A DNA stretch of 64,000 bases, from contig NZ_FXTU01000004.1 of NCBI RefSeq assembly GCF_900182735.1, forward strand, positions 62,001 through 126,000, in the 5' to 3' direction. Under the pieces are notes generated by a model. The model made no database searches and was not told where the DNA came from. It worked only from the letters and a program-made list of their open reading frames with translations. The stretch comes from Laceyella tengchongensis. Lineage in GTDB: Bacteria > Bacillota > Bacilli > Thermoactinomycetales > Thermoactinomycetaceae. Numbering within the stretch: position 1 is the first letter of the stretch; the number at the start of each line of letters is the position of its first letter. Shown piece after piece: positions 34,489 to 42,667 of this stretch. Made by a program: the position numbers and the translations under genes.

Positions 34489-34830
34489 TTAGCCCACCAG
34501 TCTGGCGATAAAGATGATTACCGCGATGACGGGAAGAATGAAGGCCCAGTATTCCATGCGGATGTAGAAAAACAAATGTTGGGGACCCAATTTGAATTCT
34601 TGTCCTGACTCCTTGTCCACAAACACCCGTTCAGCCGTTTTGCTGTTCAATCGTTTTCCCAAAAACCAAATAATGATGGCGGATAGGAAAAAGCCCACAA
34701 TGAGGGCGAGGTTTGCCGGCAAGGATTGTTCAGGAAACTTCAACCATTCGACGGTAAGGAATTGCAACGGAGCCACACACAATGCCACAATAGGAAGGAT
34801 TAAAATACCCCATCCTCTCCAAACGATCAT
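34489..34830 (-). CDS. Small membrane protein, unknown function
   Basis: A 113-residue protein with a GGAGGAA site before its ATG. Three hydrophobic helices are visible: 6-30 (GWGILILPIVALCVAPLQF), 40-58 and 95-112 (YWAFILPVIAVIIFIARLV). A soluble loop (LNSKTAERVFVDKESGQEF) lies between the last two. No family assigned. It is monocistronic. Confidence 0.6.
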   Translation of the reverse strand: MIVWRGWGILILPIVALCVAPLQFLTVEWLKFPEQSLPANLALIVGFFLSAIIIWFLGKRLNSKTAERVFVDKESGQEFKLGPQHLFFYIRMEYWAFILPVIAVIIFIARLVG

Positions 34831-35047
34831 GCACTTGTTCCTCCTTCATCAAAGGTATAAAAGATATCATAGCATAAGTTGCTAATGTTTGGACTAAGCA
34901 AATGCGAAACAGCGGGTCGTAGGGAACCCGCTGTTTTGCTTGGATCACGTGTTTGGAGGAGTTGTTTGCGTTATCATTCAAGTGTGGTTTGGTTGGGAAG
35001 GAGATACCGTACTCTAACTAGAAAATGTCTGTTTCCACTATCCGTGC

Positions 35048-36211
35048 TTATTGTTTTACAGCGTTAGCGGCGTTGATGCGTCCGTGAGCCCAATCAGTGC
35101 CGGTACCGGGGATTTTGTCCGCGGTTCCTTCGATGGCTTGGCGAATTTCACTGGCGCTTTTGCCTTGGGATGCGAGCAATGCGGCTTCACCGGCGACCAA
35201 CGGGGTAGCCATGGAGGTGCCGGACATCGCCTCATAACCACCACCAGGTACGGTGGAGAGAATATTCACTCCTGGAGCTGCTACGTCAACCCAGTCACCG
35301 TAGTTGGAGAAAGAAGCTTTTTTGTCGTTTTGGTCTGTGGCGGCAACAGCGATTGCTTCATCATACCGGCCGGGGTAGCTGGGAGCGCTGGTTGATTCAT
35401 TGCCAGCCGCAGCCACAATCACGGCGCCTTTGCTGGCAGCGTACTTAACCGCATCTTCTAGAGTTTGGGAGCTTTGCGGTCCACCCAAACTCAAGCTGAT
35501 GACTTGCGCACCGGCGTCAGCGGCGTGGGTGATGCCATTGGCGACTGAATCCCACGTGCCGGAACCGTTGGCATCCAAGACGCGCTCTGCCAAGATGGTT
35601 ACTTCAGGAGCCATACCGGCAATCCCTTCGCCATTGTTGGTTTTGGCAGCGGTGATCCCGGCGCAATGGGTGCCGTGGCTGTTTTCGTCCATGGGATCGT
35701 TGTCATTGTCAATGAAGTCTTTCCCTTTTTCCACTTTGCCGGCCAGATCAGGATGATTGTAATCCACGCCGGTGTCCACGATGGCCACTTTCACTTGGTT
35801 GGAACCCTTCGTTACATCCCAAGCAGCTTCCGCCCCCACTTTTTGCGGAGCGTATTGTTGAGGATATTTGGGGTCGTTTGGGATGAAGGTGGCATGCACT
35901 TCGCCGTTGGGTTCAACATATTCGACGTTGGGGTTCTTTTTATAGGCTTTGATGGCTTCTTGGACACTTTGCCCTTTGTTCAGTTTGATCACTTGGTAAC
36001 CCAATTTGGCATGTTTGGAGGCCACTTTGCCTTTGGCAGTCGCATGGATGGAAGCGGCTTTGGTTGAAGACGTGCCAGGTTTGAACTTAACGATGATTTC
36101 TTGCGGCATTTGGTCTTTGGCGACTGCGTGGGCTTGGGGAATGGCGGGCGATACGACCATCATGGTGCTCAGGGCCAAAGCGGTGACCACAGCAAATGGA
36201 TGCTTAAACAT
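35048..36211 (-). CDS. Secreted subtilisin-family serine protease, thermitase-like
   Basis: A 387-residue S8 protease from ATG 36211 behind AAAGGATGA. Signal peptide 1-29 (QAHA), propeptide about 30-108 (inhibitor I9 type), mature enzyme from about F109. Catalytic triad: D146 (AIVDTGVD), H179 (NSHGTHCAG) and S333 (SGTSMATP), with N271 for the oxyanion hole. Cys next to the active-site His (GTHCAG) and the N-terminal FIPNDPKYPQQYAPQKV are hallmarks of thermitase from Thermoactinomyces. It degrades extracellular protein, probably heat-stably. The long AT-rich upstream region should hold its promoter. Confidence 0.95.
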   Translation of the reverse strand: MFKHPFAVVTALALSTMMVVSPAIPQAHAVAKDQMPQEIIVKFKPGTSSTKAASIHATAKGKVASKHAKLGYQVIKLNKGQSVQEAIKAYKKNPNVEYVEPNGEVHATFIPNDPKYPQQYAPQKVGAEAAWDVTKGSNQVKVAIVDTGVDYNHPDLAGKVEKGKDFIDNDNDPMDENSHGTHCAGITAAKTNNGEGIAGMAPEVTILAERVLDANGSGTWDSVANGITHAADAGAQVISLSLGGPQSSQTLEDAVKYAASKGAVIVAAAGNESTSAPSYPGRYDEAIAVAATDQNDKKASFSNYGDWVDVAAPGVNILSTVPGGGYEAMSGTSMATPLVAGEAALLASQGKSASEIRQAIEGTADKIPGTGTDWAHGRINAANAVKQ

Positions 36212-36477
36212 CAGCTCATCCTTTCGTTATTGGATTAATATTCTACAAAATGAAAATAATCAAATTTTGTTACGAAAGTATTTCGGCAATTATGTGGTTT
36301 TGTGGAAGTTATTTCATTTAATTTAATGAACAAGGAATGTTTTTTACTATTATAAATGCTATATGTTGCTTTGTATTGCTTTATTTTTTAAATTATTTCC
36401 ATTTTGGAGCAAGGTTTTTTTACAAGATATGAGGGCGAAATGGGGGAGGATTCAACAATGAATGAGAGGATGTATAA
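36212..36477. other. AT-rich upstream region of the protease gene
   Basis: About 265 very AT-rich bases between the leftward protease start and the terminator of the PfpI gene. No gene. It presumably holds the protease promoter; I could not settle on boxes among many AT-rich candidates. Confidence 0.4.
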
Positions 36478-36502
36478 GAAAAGGGAACCGGTTGGTTCCC
36501 TT
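36478..36502 (-). terminator. Terminator of the DJ-1/PfpI gene
   Basis: AAGGGAACC-GGTT-GGTTCCCTT. Read on the minus strand it is followed by TTCTT and lies about 50 bases after the PfpI stop at 36553. Confidence 0.65.
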
Positions 36503-36552
36503 GTTGTTGATGCTACTCAGGTGTCGGACATGGCGCTGATCTGGTAGTGTGT

Positions 36553-37107
36553 TCAGCTCTTTTCTACCTGTTGGATGAATTCGCGCATCAAATCCGGCAA
36601 GTTGTTCCAAGCATGGCCGGAGATGAGATTGCCGTCCACGTGTACATGGTTTTCTACATAGGTAGCGCCTAACGCTTCGATATCGGGCTTGCAGGCGGTA
36701 TAAGCGGTCATGGATCGACCTTGGATCAGGTCTTTAACTGGAGCGAGGGAGATGCCCCCATGGCAAACAACCATGATCGGTTTGTTGTTTTCGAAAAACG
36801 GGCGCAAAATGCGACCGTAATCGGGATGGAGGCGGATGTATTCGGGAGCTCGCCCGCCTGGGATGATCAGTCCGTCATATTGGTTGGGATCAACCTCTGC
36901 GAAGGAGAGGGTGGCCGCCAAACCATACCCCTTTTTCTCGGTGTAGGTTTCCCAAGCTTCAAAGTCGTGCACCACCGTGTGAATGGTTTTCTTGGTTGGT
37001 GCGGCAATATCTGTTTCATAGCCTTGTTCTAAACACCGGTAGTACGGATAGTAAACTTCCAACGCTTCGACGGCGTCACCGGCGACAATCAGTATTTTTT
37101 TGGACAT
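36553..37107 (-). CDS. DJ-1/PfpI-family protein
   Basis: A 184-residue protein with GGGGACC-type purine site ahead. The flavodoxin-like core has E14 (DAVEALE), LIIPGGRAPEYIR and the nucleophile elbow C115-H116 (IMVVCHGGIS). This is the PfpI/YhbO branch, credited with glyoxalase/deglycase or chaperone activity against carbonyl stress. It is monocistronic and leftward with its own terminator. Confidence 0.88.
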   Translation of the reverse strand: MSKKILIVAGDAVEALEVYYPYYRCLEQGYETDIAAPTKKTIHTVVHDFEAWETYTEKKGYGLAATLSFAEVDPNQYDGLIIPGGRAPEYIRLHPDYGRILRPFFENNKPIMVVCHGGISLAPVKDLIQGRSMTAYTACKPDIEALGATYVENHVHVDGNLISGHAWNNLPDLMREFIQQVEKS

Positions 37108-37161
37108 GGCTGGTCCCCCTTTTGCATTTGGTTGTGGGAGGTGAATTCCCCCTCATTTTTT

Positions 37162-37407
37162 TCACTCTCGGCGCATGGATGAAACGTCTTTTTTTAGCTG
37201 TTTTGCCCCATGGTCGAAAAGTGTTTCCGCCTGTCCGCGTTTTGTGTGCTTCTTGTGGATGGAAAAGATATAAACAGTGTAATCGGCCCTGGATTTGCAC
37301 ATGAAACAGGGGCGAGTCTTCTTGTTCATTTGATTAACATGGGGGACCAGATACTGTTTTACCGCTTGTAACAGATGCTTTTTACAAGAGTAAATCAATC
37401 GATTCAC
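37162..37407 (-). CDS. Small Cys-containing hypothetical protein
   Basis: An 81-residue frame from GTG 37407, preceded by GAGGGCAGAGG. Four cysteines and several histidines (SCKKHLLQAVKQYLVPHVNQ, then RPCFMCKSRADYTVYIF) could form a zinc site with a CxxC knuckle. The composition is unlike a random shadow and no other gene competes here. Existence and function are uncertain. Confidence 0.45.
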   Translation of the reverse strand: MNRLIYSCKKHLLQAVKQYLVPHVNQMNKKTRPCFMCKSRADYTVYIFSIHKKHTKRGQAETLFDHGAKQLKKDVSSMRRE

Positions 37408-37420
37408 ATCCTCTGCCCTC

Positions 37421-37482
37421 TAGAGTGCGTGTCTGATGAATGGGCCGCAATCCGTCAATTTGAATGGCTAGACACGCTCTAG
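37421..37482. mobile_element. Short TIR element (62 bp)
   Basis: TAGAGTGCGTGTCTGATGAA at the left and CTAGACACGCTCTA at the right. The same ends as the 135-bp copies with most of the interior deleted. Confidence 0.6.
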
Positions 37483-37809
37483 ACGTTATCTCACGATGAA
37501 GGTTGAACGCGCGAGCCGGAAAGGGGAATGCAAGTGGGCTCCATGTCTTGTCTTTTTCAGGGCTTGAAGGAACGCTGTTTGGAGGGAAAGGCGCTGGCCA
37601 TCTGGCACATGGCGAATGGAAATCGGCCTAGTCTGCCGGTGGGCGGAAGCGGCTGGAGAAGGAGCACAGGCTCTGAAGGCCGCCAAAAGACGGCCTTATC
37701 GAGGTTTGATACGCTTATTACCGTTCCTTTGCCATTACGACGTCTTCTTGGTTGTGATTAACAGAGGCCTGTGGAATGCCGCGCAGAAGCAAGCGGGTTG
37801 CCTCTCGGC
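37483..37809. other. Intergenic stretch with no supported gene
   Basis: About 330 bases downstream of the MFS gene. Two overlapping rightward frames exist (at 37528 and 37616) but lack ribosome sites and family features. Probably non-coding. Confidence 0.4.
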
Positions 37810-39063
37810 TCAATCATTGGATACCGCCTTTCTTTGTTGTGTGTGAACGAGGCTGTCCGATTCAACTCGTCTTTTGCCCAACCACGTGCAGATGAGCGGA
37901 AACACCAATGTGCCAGCCAATGCGTAGTAAGCCAATTTCAAGTCGATTTCCCCAATGTAACTCACCACCCAACAACTGACGATCGCCAACAAAAGGCTGA
38001 GCATGGAAATGGCTGTCATGGTGCGTCCGACATAATCAGGATGGACATAAGTAAACACGAGCGATTTGGACAAGACTTTCGTATTCCCCACAAACATGCC
38101 CAGTAGCAGGTAATAGAAAAAAGCCCACAATGTATTTGGTGACGCGGCAAACAGGTAGGTGGACAATGCGGTGAACAGAATTGACCCCAGCAACAAACCA
38201 GGCAAGCGCTTGCTATTGGCCAAGATGATGCAGATGGCAGCGGAAATCAAGCTACCAATCCCCGCTGCGGAATCGATGACTCCCAGCGTCAGTTCATTGC
38301 CGTTGATCAGATTGTAGTTGAACGGAGAGATCAGTACATTCATGGTCATCAAGTAAGGGAGGGAGATGGCTGAAGCCAAGCTGAAGTAAAACATTTTTTT
38401 GTGGTTGACGAGATATTCCCATCCTTCCTTCATGTCGTTGAAATAGGCCGTCAAGGAAAGCGAAACCGCTTGTGGGCGGTCGGCGTAGACTCCTTTCAAC
38501 GGCATGAAGAGAGCGACGCCAAGCAGGTAAGTGGCCGCGGTGATGATCAGCGTCACATCGACGCCCCACATTTTCATAAACAGTCCTGCGAACAGAGCCG
38601 CTGACAGCAGCCCCACTTGCCAAGCCGATTCGGTGAGCGACACGCCGTAAACGTATTCGTCTTCTTTCAGTATTTTTTTCAACATGCTTTCTGTGGTCGG
38701 AGCTAGAATGTACCAAGCGATATAATTTAAGAAGACAGATAGATAAAACAGGGGCATGCTGAAAGCGCCCAGATAGGTGAGCAATGGCAAGGCGCCAATG
38801 CACAGGAAGCGGAGTAGGTTGCACCAAATGGCGATGTTGGCGTTGTTGATCCGGTCGATTAATACGCCAGCGAAGGGGGAGAGAAACAGGGACGGCGTTA
38901 ATTGCAGGATGAGCATATAGCCGATCGCAATGACTGAGCCAGTTGTTTTGGTCATGATGACGAGTGTGGCCAAGGTAAACATCCCTTCGCCGAGTAGCCC
39001 GACAAGCGTGGCTAAAAAGAAGAAGTTGAAATGTCTGTTTTTAAACACTTTTAGACGAGACAT
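37810..39063 (-). CDS. MFS transporter, probable product exporter
   Basis: A 417-residue protein with about 12 hydrophobic spans. ATG 39063 has AGAAGGTGG 8 bases ahead. Typical MFS elements are FFLATLVGLLGEGMFTLA in span 1, LSPFAGVLIDRINNANIAIW (loop 2-3 motif with D and R) and LLGMFVGNTKVLSK in a late span. The 3D-type drug exporters MefA/BacE are similar in outline. It is the last gene of a leftward operon with two ATP-grasp ligases and a diiron enzyme, so it may export the compound they make and give self-resistance. Confidence 0.82.
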   Translation of the reverse strand: MSRLKVFKNRHFNFFFLATLVGLLGEGMFTLATLVIMTKTTGSVIAIGYMLILQLTPSLFLSPFAGVLIDRINNANIAIWCNLLRFLCIGALPLLTYLGAFSMPLFYLSVFLNYIAWYILAPTTESMLKKILKEDEYVYGVSLTESAWQVGLLSAALFAGLFMKMWGVDVTLIITAATYLLGVALFMPLKGVYADRPQAVSLSLTAYFNDMKEGWEYLVNHKKMFYFSLASAISLPYLMTMNVLISPFNYNLINGNELTLGVIDSAAGIGSLISAAICIILANSKRLPGLLLGSILFTALSTYLFAASPNTLWAFFYYLLLGMFVGNTKVLSKSLVFTYVHPDYVGRTMTAISMLSLLLAIVSCWVVSYIGEIDLKLAYYALAGTLVFPLICTWLGKRRVESDSLVHTQQRKAVSND

Positions 39064-39085
39064 GCATGAACCACCTTCTCATTTT

Positions 39086-40300
39086 CTAGTCGCATAAACG
39101 GGTAATCAATTTGTATTTCTCGATGGTCATGGCAATATCCCGCTCAATTTGCATGGGATCTAGGGACTTGTATCGGAAGCGGCCACCGATCTTTAGATAT
39201 CCGCCGTTCCCATCCAAGATCTGGCCGGGTTCGGGAAGAATCTGTTTGTACAAGGTACCGATGGTTTGGATCAGATCTGTTCGCTCTACCACTTCGCAAG
39301 GGGTTTCGGCCGGCTCCGGCACCATGAGGAAGCCTCCGTACCAAGACGAGTTTTTGATATGCAGGCCCTTAAACTGATCCAGCTCAAGATCCACCCATTC
39401 TTTGACCAAGTCCAGCCCGTAGAGGTCTTTGAACAAAAAGGGAATCTCCCCTCCGCCGATTCTGGCTCCAATCTCCAGAAAGACCGGCTCGGAGTCGTTC
39501 CGCATGATGATCTCCAAATGGAAAATGCCGCGTTCAAGACCCAAGGCTTGGAGTACTTGTTTGGTAAACAGCGTGATGGTGTCGTTCTGTTCGCCTGGAG
39601 GCAGCATGACTGACCCAAGCGGCTGGCCATGGTTGAAATCCAGGCAGGTGTGGATATAGCGGGAGGGTCGGACGAATAGCAACTGTTGTTGATGAATCAC
39701 ACCGTCCACATGATAGATGGGGCCGTCCACATACTCCTCGCACTCGTAATCGGTGATGTCGGTCGCCTGAAGGAGGCGGCGGAGGTCTGCTTCCGTGTCG
39801 ACCTTATACACCCCTTGGCTCGCGGCGCCCGTCCGGGGTTTGAGGATTAGCGGGTAACCCACTTCCGCAGCGAAACGGATGGCCTCTTCACTGTCACGCA
39901 AGTCAAGAAAGCGGGGAACGGACAAACCTTTGGCGAGCAGCCGCTCCTTCATGCTCACCTTGTCGCGAAACAGTTTGACTTGCTCCCTGTCCACACCGGG
40001 GATACGAAAGCGTGAACGCAACTCGGCCGCTTGGATCAAATCAAACTCCGATAGGGCTAAGAGCCGGTCGATTTGCCCGTGTTCATCGCTAATCGCCTGC
40101 ATGGGACCCATCAATTGGGTTACATCTTCGAGATTGTCCACCACAAAGGTTTTTGTATGTTGTCTAATATGGCGGATGCCCTCGCCACCGGCTTTATTCA
40201 CAATGTAGAAGACGCGGTGTTGCTGGTGGTCTAACAAGCGATCATATGCGGCGAAGTCGTCATCCCAACGGTTGATCACCACGATGTTTTCCGCTTTCAT
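39086..40300 (-). CDS. ATP-grasp ligase 2
   Basis: A 404-residue ATP-grasp enzyme from ATG 40300 (AGGAGGAAA ahead; 10 bases after the stop of ligase 1). It shows FAAEVGYPLILKPRTGAASQ (ATP-binding lysine and glycine loop), the ECEEYVDGPIYHVDGV-type strand (YECEEYVDGPIYHVDGVI) and metal ligands in HLEIIMRNDSEPVFLEIGAR followed by IGGGEIP. Such ligases join a carboxylate to an amine with ATP, as BacD does in bacilysin synthesis. Two different ligases in one operon suggest stepwise formation of two amide bonds. Confidence 0.82.
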   Translation of the reverse strand: MKAENIVVINRWDDDFAAYDRLLDHQQHRVFYIVNKAGGEGIRHIRQHTKTFVVDNLEDVTQLMGPMQAISDEHGQIDRLLALSEFDLIQAAELRSRFRIPGVDREQVKLFRDKVSMKERLLAKGLSVPRFLDLRDSEEAIRFAAEVGYPLILKPRTGAASQGVYKVDTEADLRRLLQATDITDYECEEYVDGPIYHVDGVIHQQQLLFVRPSRYIHTCLDFNHGQPLGSVMLPPGEQNDTITLFTKQVLQALGLERGIFHLEIIMRNDSEPVFLEIGARIGGGEIPFLFKDLYGLDLVKEWVDLELDQFKGLHIKNSSWYGGFLMVPEPAETPCEVVERTDLIQTIGTLYKQILPEPGQILDGNGGYLKIGGRFRYKSLDPMQIERDIAMTIEKYKLITRLCD

Positions 40301-40309
40301 CGTTTCCTC

Positions 40310-41545
40310 CTATTTTTTGGTGAGCTGCTTAAACTTGATTTGGCGGTCGCCTTGCAACAAGGTTTCTTTCAGGCGATCATAGTCGTCGCCAACCACGGCA
40401 AAATATCCGATTCTGCCCATGAAACTGTTCGCTTCTGGAATCTCCTGACCTGTCGGGATAGTGAGGTTGCAGTCAATGAGGCCGTCAAGGGCGCGAAGTT
40501 GCTCCAACCCTTCCACCGTGTCGTAGCGTTTGAGATTTTCGCGAACGAAGAAGCGGACTCCCGCCACCCGCTGGGCGGTTTGCTCCGGCAGTGACAAAGG
40601 GTTGCCCAAGTAACTGTCTATCATCAGCTTGTACAGGTCGATCCCTTTGGCATGATAAATCAAATCGCAGATGTAATCTCCAGCCAAGCGAACCCCGATT
40701 TCGATCAAGACGGGCCCTGTTGACGTCAGGCGGATTTCAGCGTGGAATGGACCCATGTTGATGCAAAGTGCTTTGATGACTTGGCTTACGTAATGATGGA
40801 TGTTCTTTTCGGCTTCTGCGTCCAAGGGAGCGCTGACGATATGGCCCACTTCCACAAAGTAAGGCTCCGGACCCAGCAGTTTTTCGGTGATGCTGAAATA
40901 GTGAATTGTTTCCCCATCTACCAAGCCTTCCACACTGTATTCCGGCCCTTGCAAATATTCTTCAAGCAGCACGTCCCCGCGCGCCGTCTGTTCCAAATCG
41001 TTAACCCCCATTTCTGCGATGCGCCGGTAAGCTTCTTCCAATTCCGAGTGGTTGTCTGCTTTTCGCACGTTGAAGCTTCCCGAGCAGTCGACCGGTTTGG
41101 CGACCAGGGGAAAACCGACATACGCCGCCGCCGTTTCCAGTTCCTCCGCGTCAGTCACCAAGCGGTAGCGAGGGACACGCACTCCAGCATCGGCAAGGGC
41201 AGTTCGCATCAAATCCTTGTATCGCAGGTGATCGACCACTTCAGGATTTAATCCTGCATTGCCCAACAAGTGGTTAATCCGGTTACTCAGGGGGACATAA
41301 TACTCAAATCCGGGAATAACCGCATCGATACCCAGTTCTTTATCCAGTTTCCATGCTAGGTCTATCACTGCCTGGTCGTCGTTTGTGTCAACGCGCTCAA
41401 TCCGGTCGGCCAGTCGCAGAAACTCGGCGGGAATGATCCGTTCCCCTTGGTCATAGGTCAGAACAATCACGGTGTGGTTCAACTCTTTCGCTTTGGGGAT
41501 CAGCTTCCATCCCGAAGAAACAGGCTCTAATATTACCACGTTCAT
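40310..41545 (-). CDS. ATP-grasp ligase 1
   Basis: About 411 residues. ATG 41545 fits AAAGGATGAG better than ATG 41557. ATP-grasp elements: AAAYVGFPLVAKPVDCSGSF, LLEEYLQGPEYSVEGLV and HAEIRLTSTGPVLIEIGVRL followed by AGDYI. It resembles L-amino-acid ligases of the BacD/YwfE type. It lies between the diiron enzyme and ligase 2 on the minus strand. Substrates cannot be read. Confidence 0.82.
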   Translation of the reverse strand: MNVVILEPVSSGWKLIPKAKELNHTVIVLTYDQGERIIPAEFLRLADRIERVDTNDDQAVIDLAWKLDKELGIDAVIPGFEYYVPLSNRINHLLGNAGLNPEVVDHLRYKDLMRTALADAGVRVPRYRLVTDAEELETAAAYVGFPLVAKPVDCSGSFNVRKADNHSELEEAYRRIAEMGVNDLEQTARGDVLLEEYLQGPEYSVEGLVDGETIHYFSITEKLLGPEPYFVEVGHIVSAPLDAEAEKNIHHYVSQVIKALCINMGPFHAEIRLTSTGPVLIEIGVRLAGDYICDLIYHAKGIDLYKLMIDSYLGNPLSLPEQTAQRVAGVRFFVRENLKRYDTVEGLEQLRALDGLIDCNLTIPTGQEIPEANSFMGRIGYFAVVGDDYDRLKETLLQGDRQIKFKQLTKK

Positions 41546-41583
41546 TGCCTTTCTCATCCTTTCAATATGTGGGGATTATATAG

Positions 41584-41614
41584 AAGGGAGAAAATGAAGA
41601 ACATTTTCTCCCTT
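41584..41614 (-). terminator. Intra-operon hairpin
   Basis: AAGGGAGAAAATG and CATTTTCTCCCTT are perfect 13-bp arms around a 5-base loop, just after the diiron enzyme gene and before ligase 1. Without a T-run it is more likely a partial attenuator or processing/stability site that raises the level of the first cistron. Confidence 0.5.
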
Positions 41615-41623
41615 GGGTTTGCT

Positions 41624-42319
41624 TTAAGCGTTTTGGCCAATCGTTGTGTCATGCAGCTCTTGGAAGTACATGCTGATGAGGTGGATGAATTTGCGCAGAT
41701 AATCTTTTGCTTTTTCACCGTCTTCTGGGGTTTTCATCACCCGCTCGACTGTTTGATACATGAGCCCGACGTGATCTTCGTGCTCATCCACGCCCAGGTG
41801 GGCCATGGAGCCCTTCACATATTCTGTACCGTATTCGTCAGCGGCTTTTTTGGCGATGTTCATGTTGTACTGGTCGGAATACCATTCGACGAACCAGTTC
41901 CACACCATGGTGGGCATGGGGCCGTCTTTGTCGATGGAATAGTACATGTAGCCGATCAGCAATTGGGTAGAAAAGAGCGGGGGAGTGTTTTTCACTTCTT
42001 CCCTGGTCACGCCGAATTTCTCCAGGTCGGATAGGAACAGGTTGTCATGGCCGAATTCTTCCGCGAGGTAAGTGGAGAGGAGTTGCGCTAGTTTGTTGTC
42101 GCTGTAGCCGATTTTGTACAAGCAGTAGGAGTCGACTTCATTGTTCAGTCCGATGCGAATGATCGTTTCCATCAGGTGACGCTTGTAATATTCCCGATCA
42201 ATAGCTTGTCCGGCGTGAAACTCTTTGATCATCGGAACAGTTTCAAACAACTTCTCCATTTCTTCCTTAGCGATGCTTTCCATTTCTTCTCTTGTCGGAA
42301 TACCCGTTGTTACGGCCAT
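41624..42319 (-). CDS. Haem-oxygenase-like diiron enzyme (HDO/TenA-like)
   Basis: A 231-residue all-helical protein. ATG 42319 is chosen because AAGAAGGGTGG precedes it; an upstream in-frame start would add 19 implausible residues. Helices carry the expected iron ligands: LAEEFGHDNLF (Glu and His), VWNWFVEWYSDQYN (Glu) and HLGVDEHEDHVGL (His, Asp/Glu, His). This is the pattern of haem-oxygenase-like diiron oxidases such as UndA or the FlcE group, which cleave or N-oxidise small substrates. It is the first gene of the ATP-grasp operon behind a good promoter and probably performs its key oxidation. Confidence 0.75.
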   Translation of the reverse strand: MAVTTGIPTREEMESIAKEEMEKLFETVPMIKEFHAGQAIDREYYKRHLMETIIRIGLNNEVDSYCLYKIGYSDNKLAQLLSTYLAEEFGHDNLFLSDLEKFGVTREEVKNTPPLFSTQLLIGYMYYSIDKDGPMPTMVWNWFVEWYSDQYNMNIAKKAADEYGTEYVKGSMAHLGVDEHEDHVGLMYQTVERVMKTPEDGEKAKDYLRKFIHLISMYFQELHDTTIGQNA

Positions 42320-42366
42320 GGTTTGGCATCCACCCTTCTTTTCATGATGTTTGGATTCACAAGTAC

Positions 42367-42395
42367 AATATATCACCGACCGATAAAATATTCAA
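42367..42395 (-). promoter_or_regulatory. Sigma-A-type promoter of the diiron/ATP-grasp/MFS operon
   Basis: On the minus strand TTGAAT (42395-42390), a 17-bp spacer and TATATT (42372-42367) precede the ATG at 42319. The predicted start point is about 40 bases upstream of the gene. Confidence 0.65.
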
Positions 42396-42667
42396 TAAAT
42401 TTAGTCGAATCAGTTATATATAAAATTTAATTATATGTACATTCATTATTTTTATTATGAATGATAGATGTCTAGATAGATAGAAAGTTATATCTATAAT
42501 TTATTGATTTTATGTTTTTTTAAAAACTGATCATTTACTGATGACGGGCTGTGAACGAAGATGTTTTTGTTTGATTTAGAATATAAATTTAAAATTTTAC
42601 TATTTGATCATGCACCTGCCCTGTGTGTTGGTTCCAGGACTCCTTACAACAAGATTTAACCGCCTTA
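42396..42667. other. AT-rich spacer between the diiron operon promoter and nos
   Basis: About 270 strongly AT-rich bases. No gene and no clear terminator for the nitric oxide synthase gene, so read-through into the diiron operon cannot be excluded. Confidence 0.4.

Noticed and set aside
36553..42319. DJ-1/PfpI protein as a member of the diiron/ATP-grasp operon
   Set aside because: It is 700 bases downstream, beyond a TIR element and spacer, with its own start and terminator.
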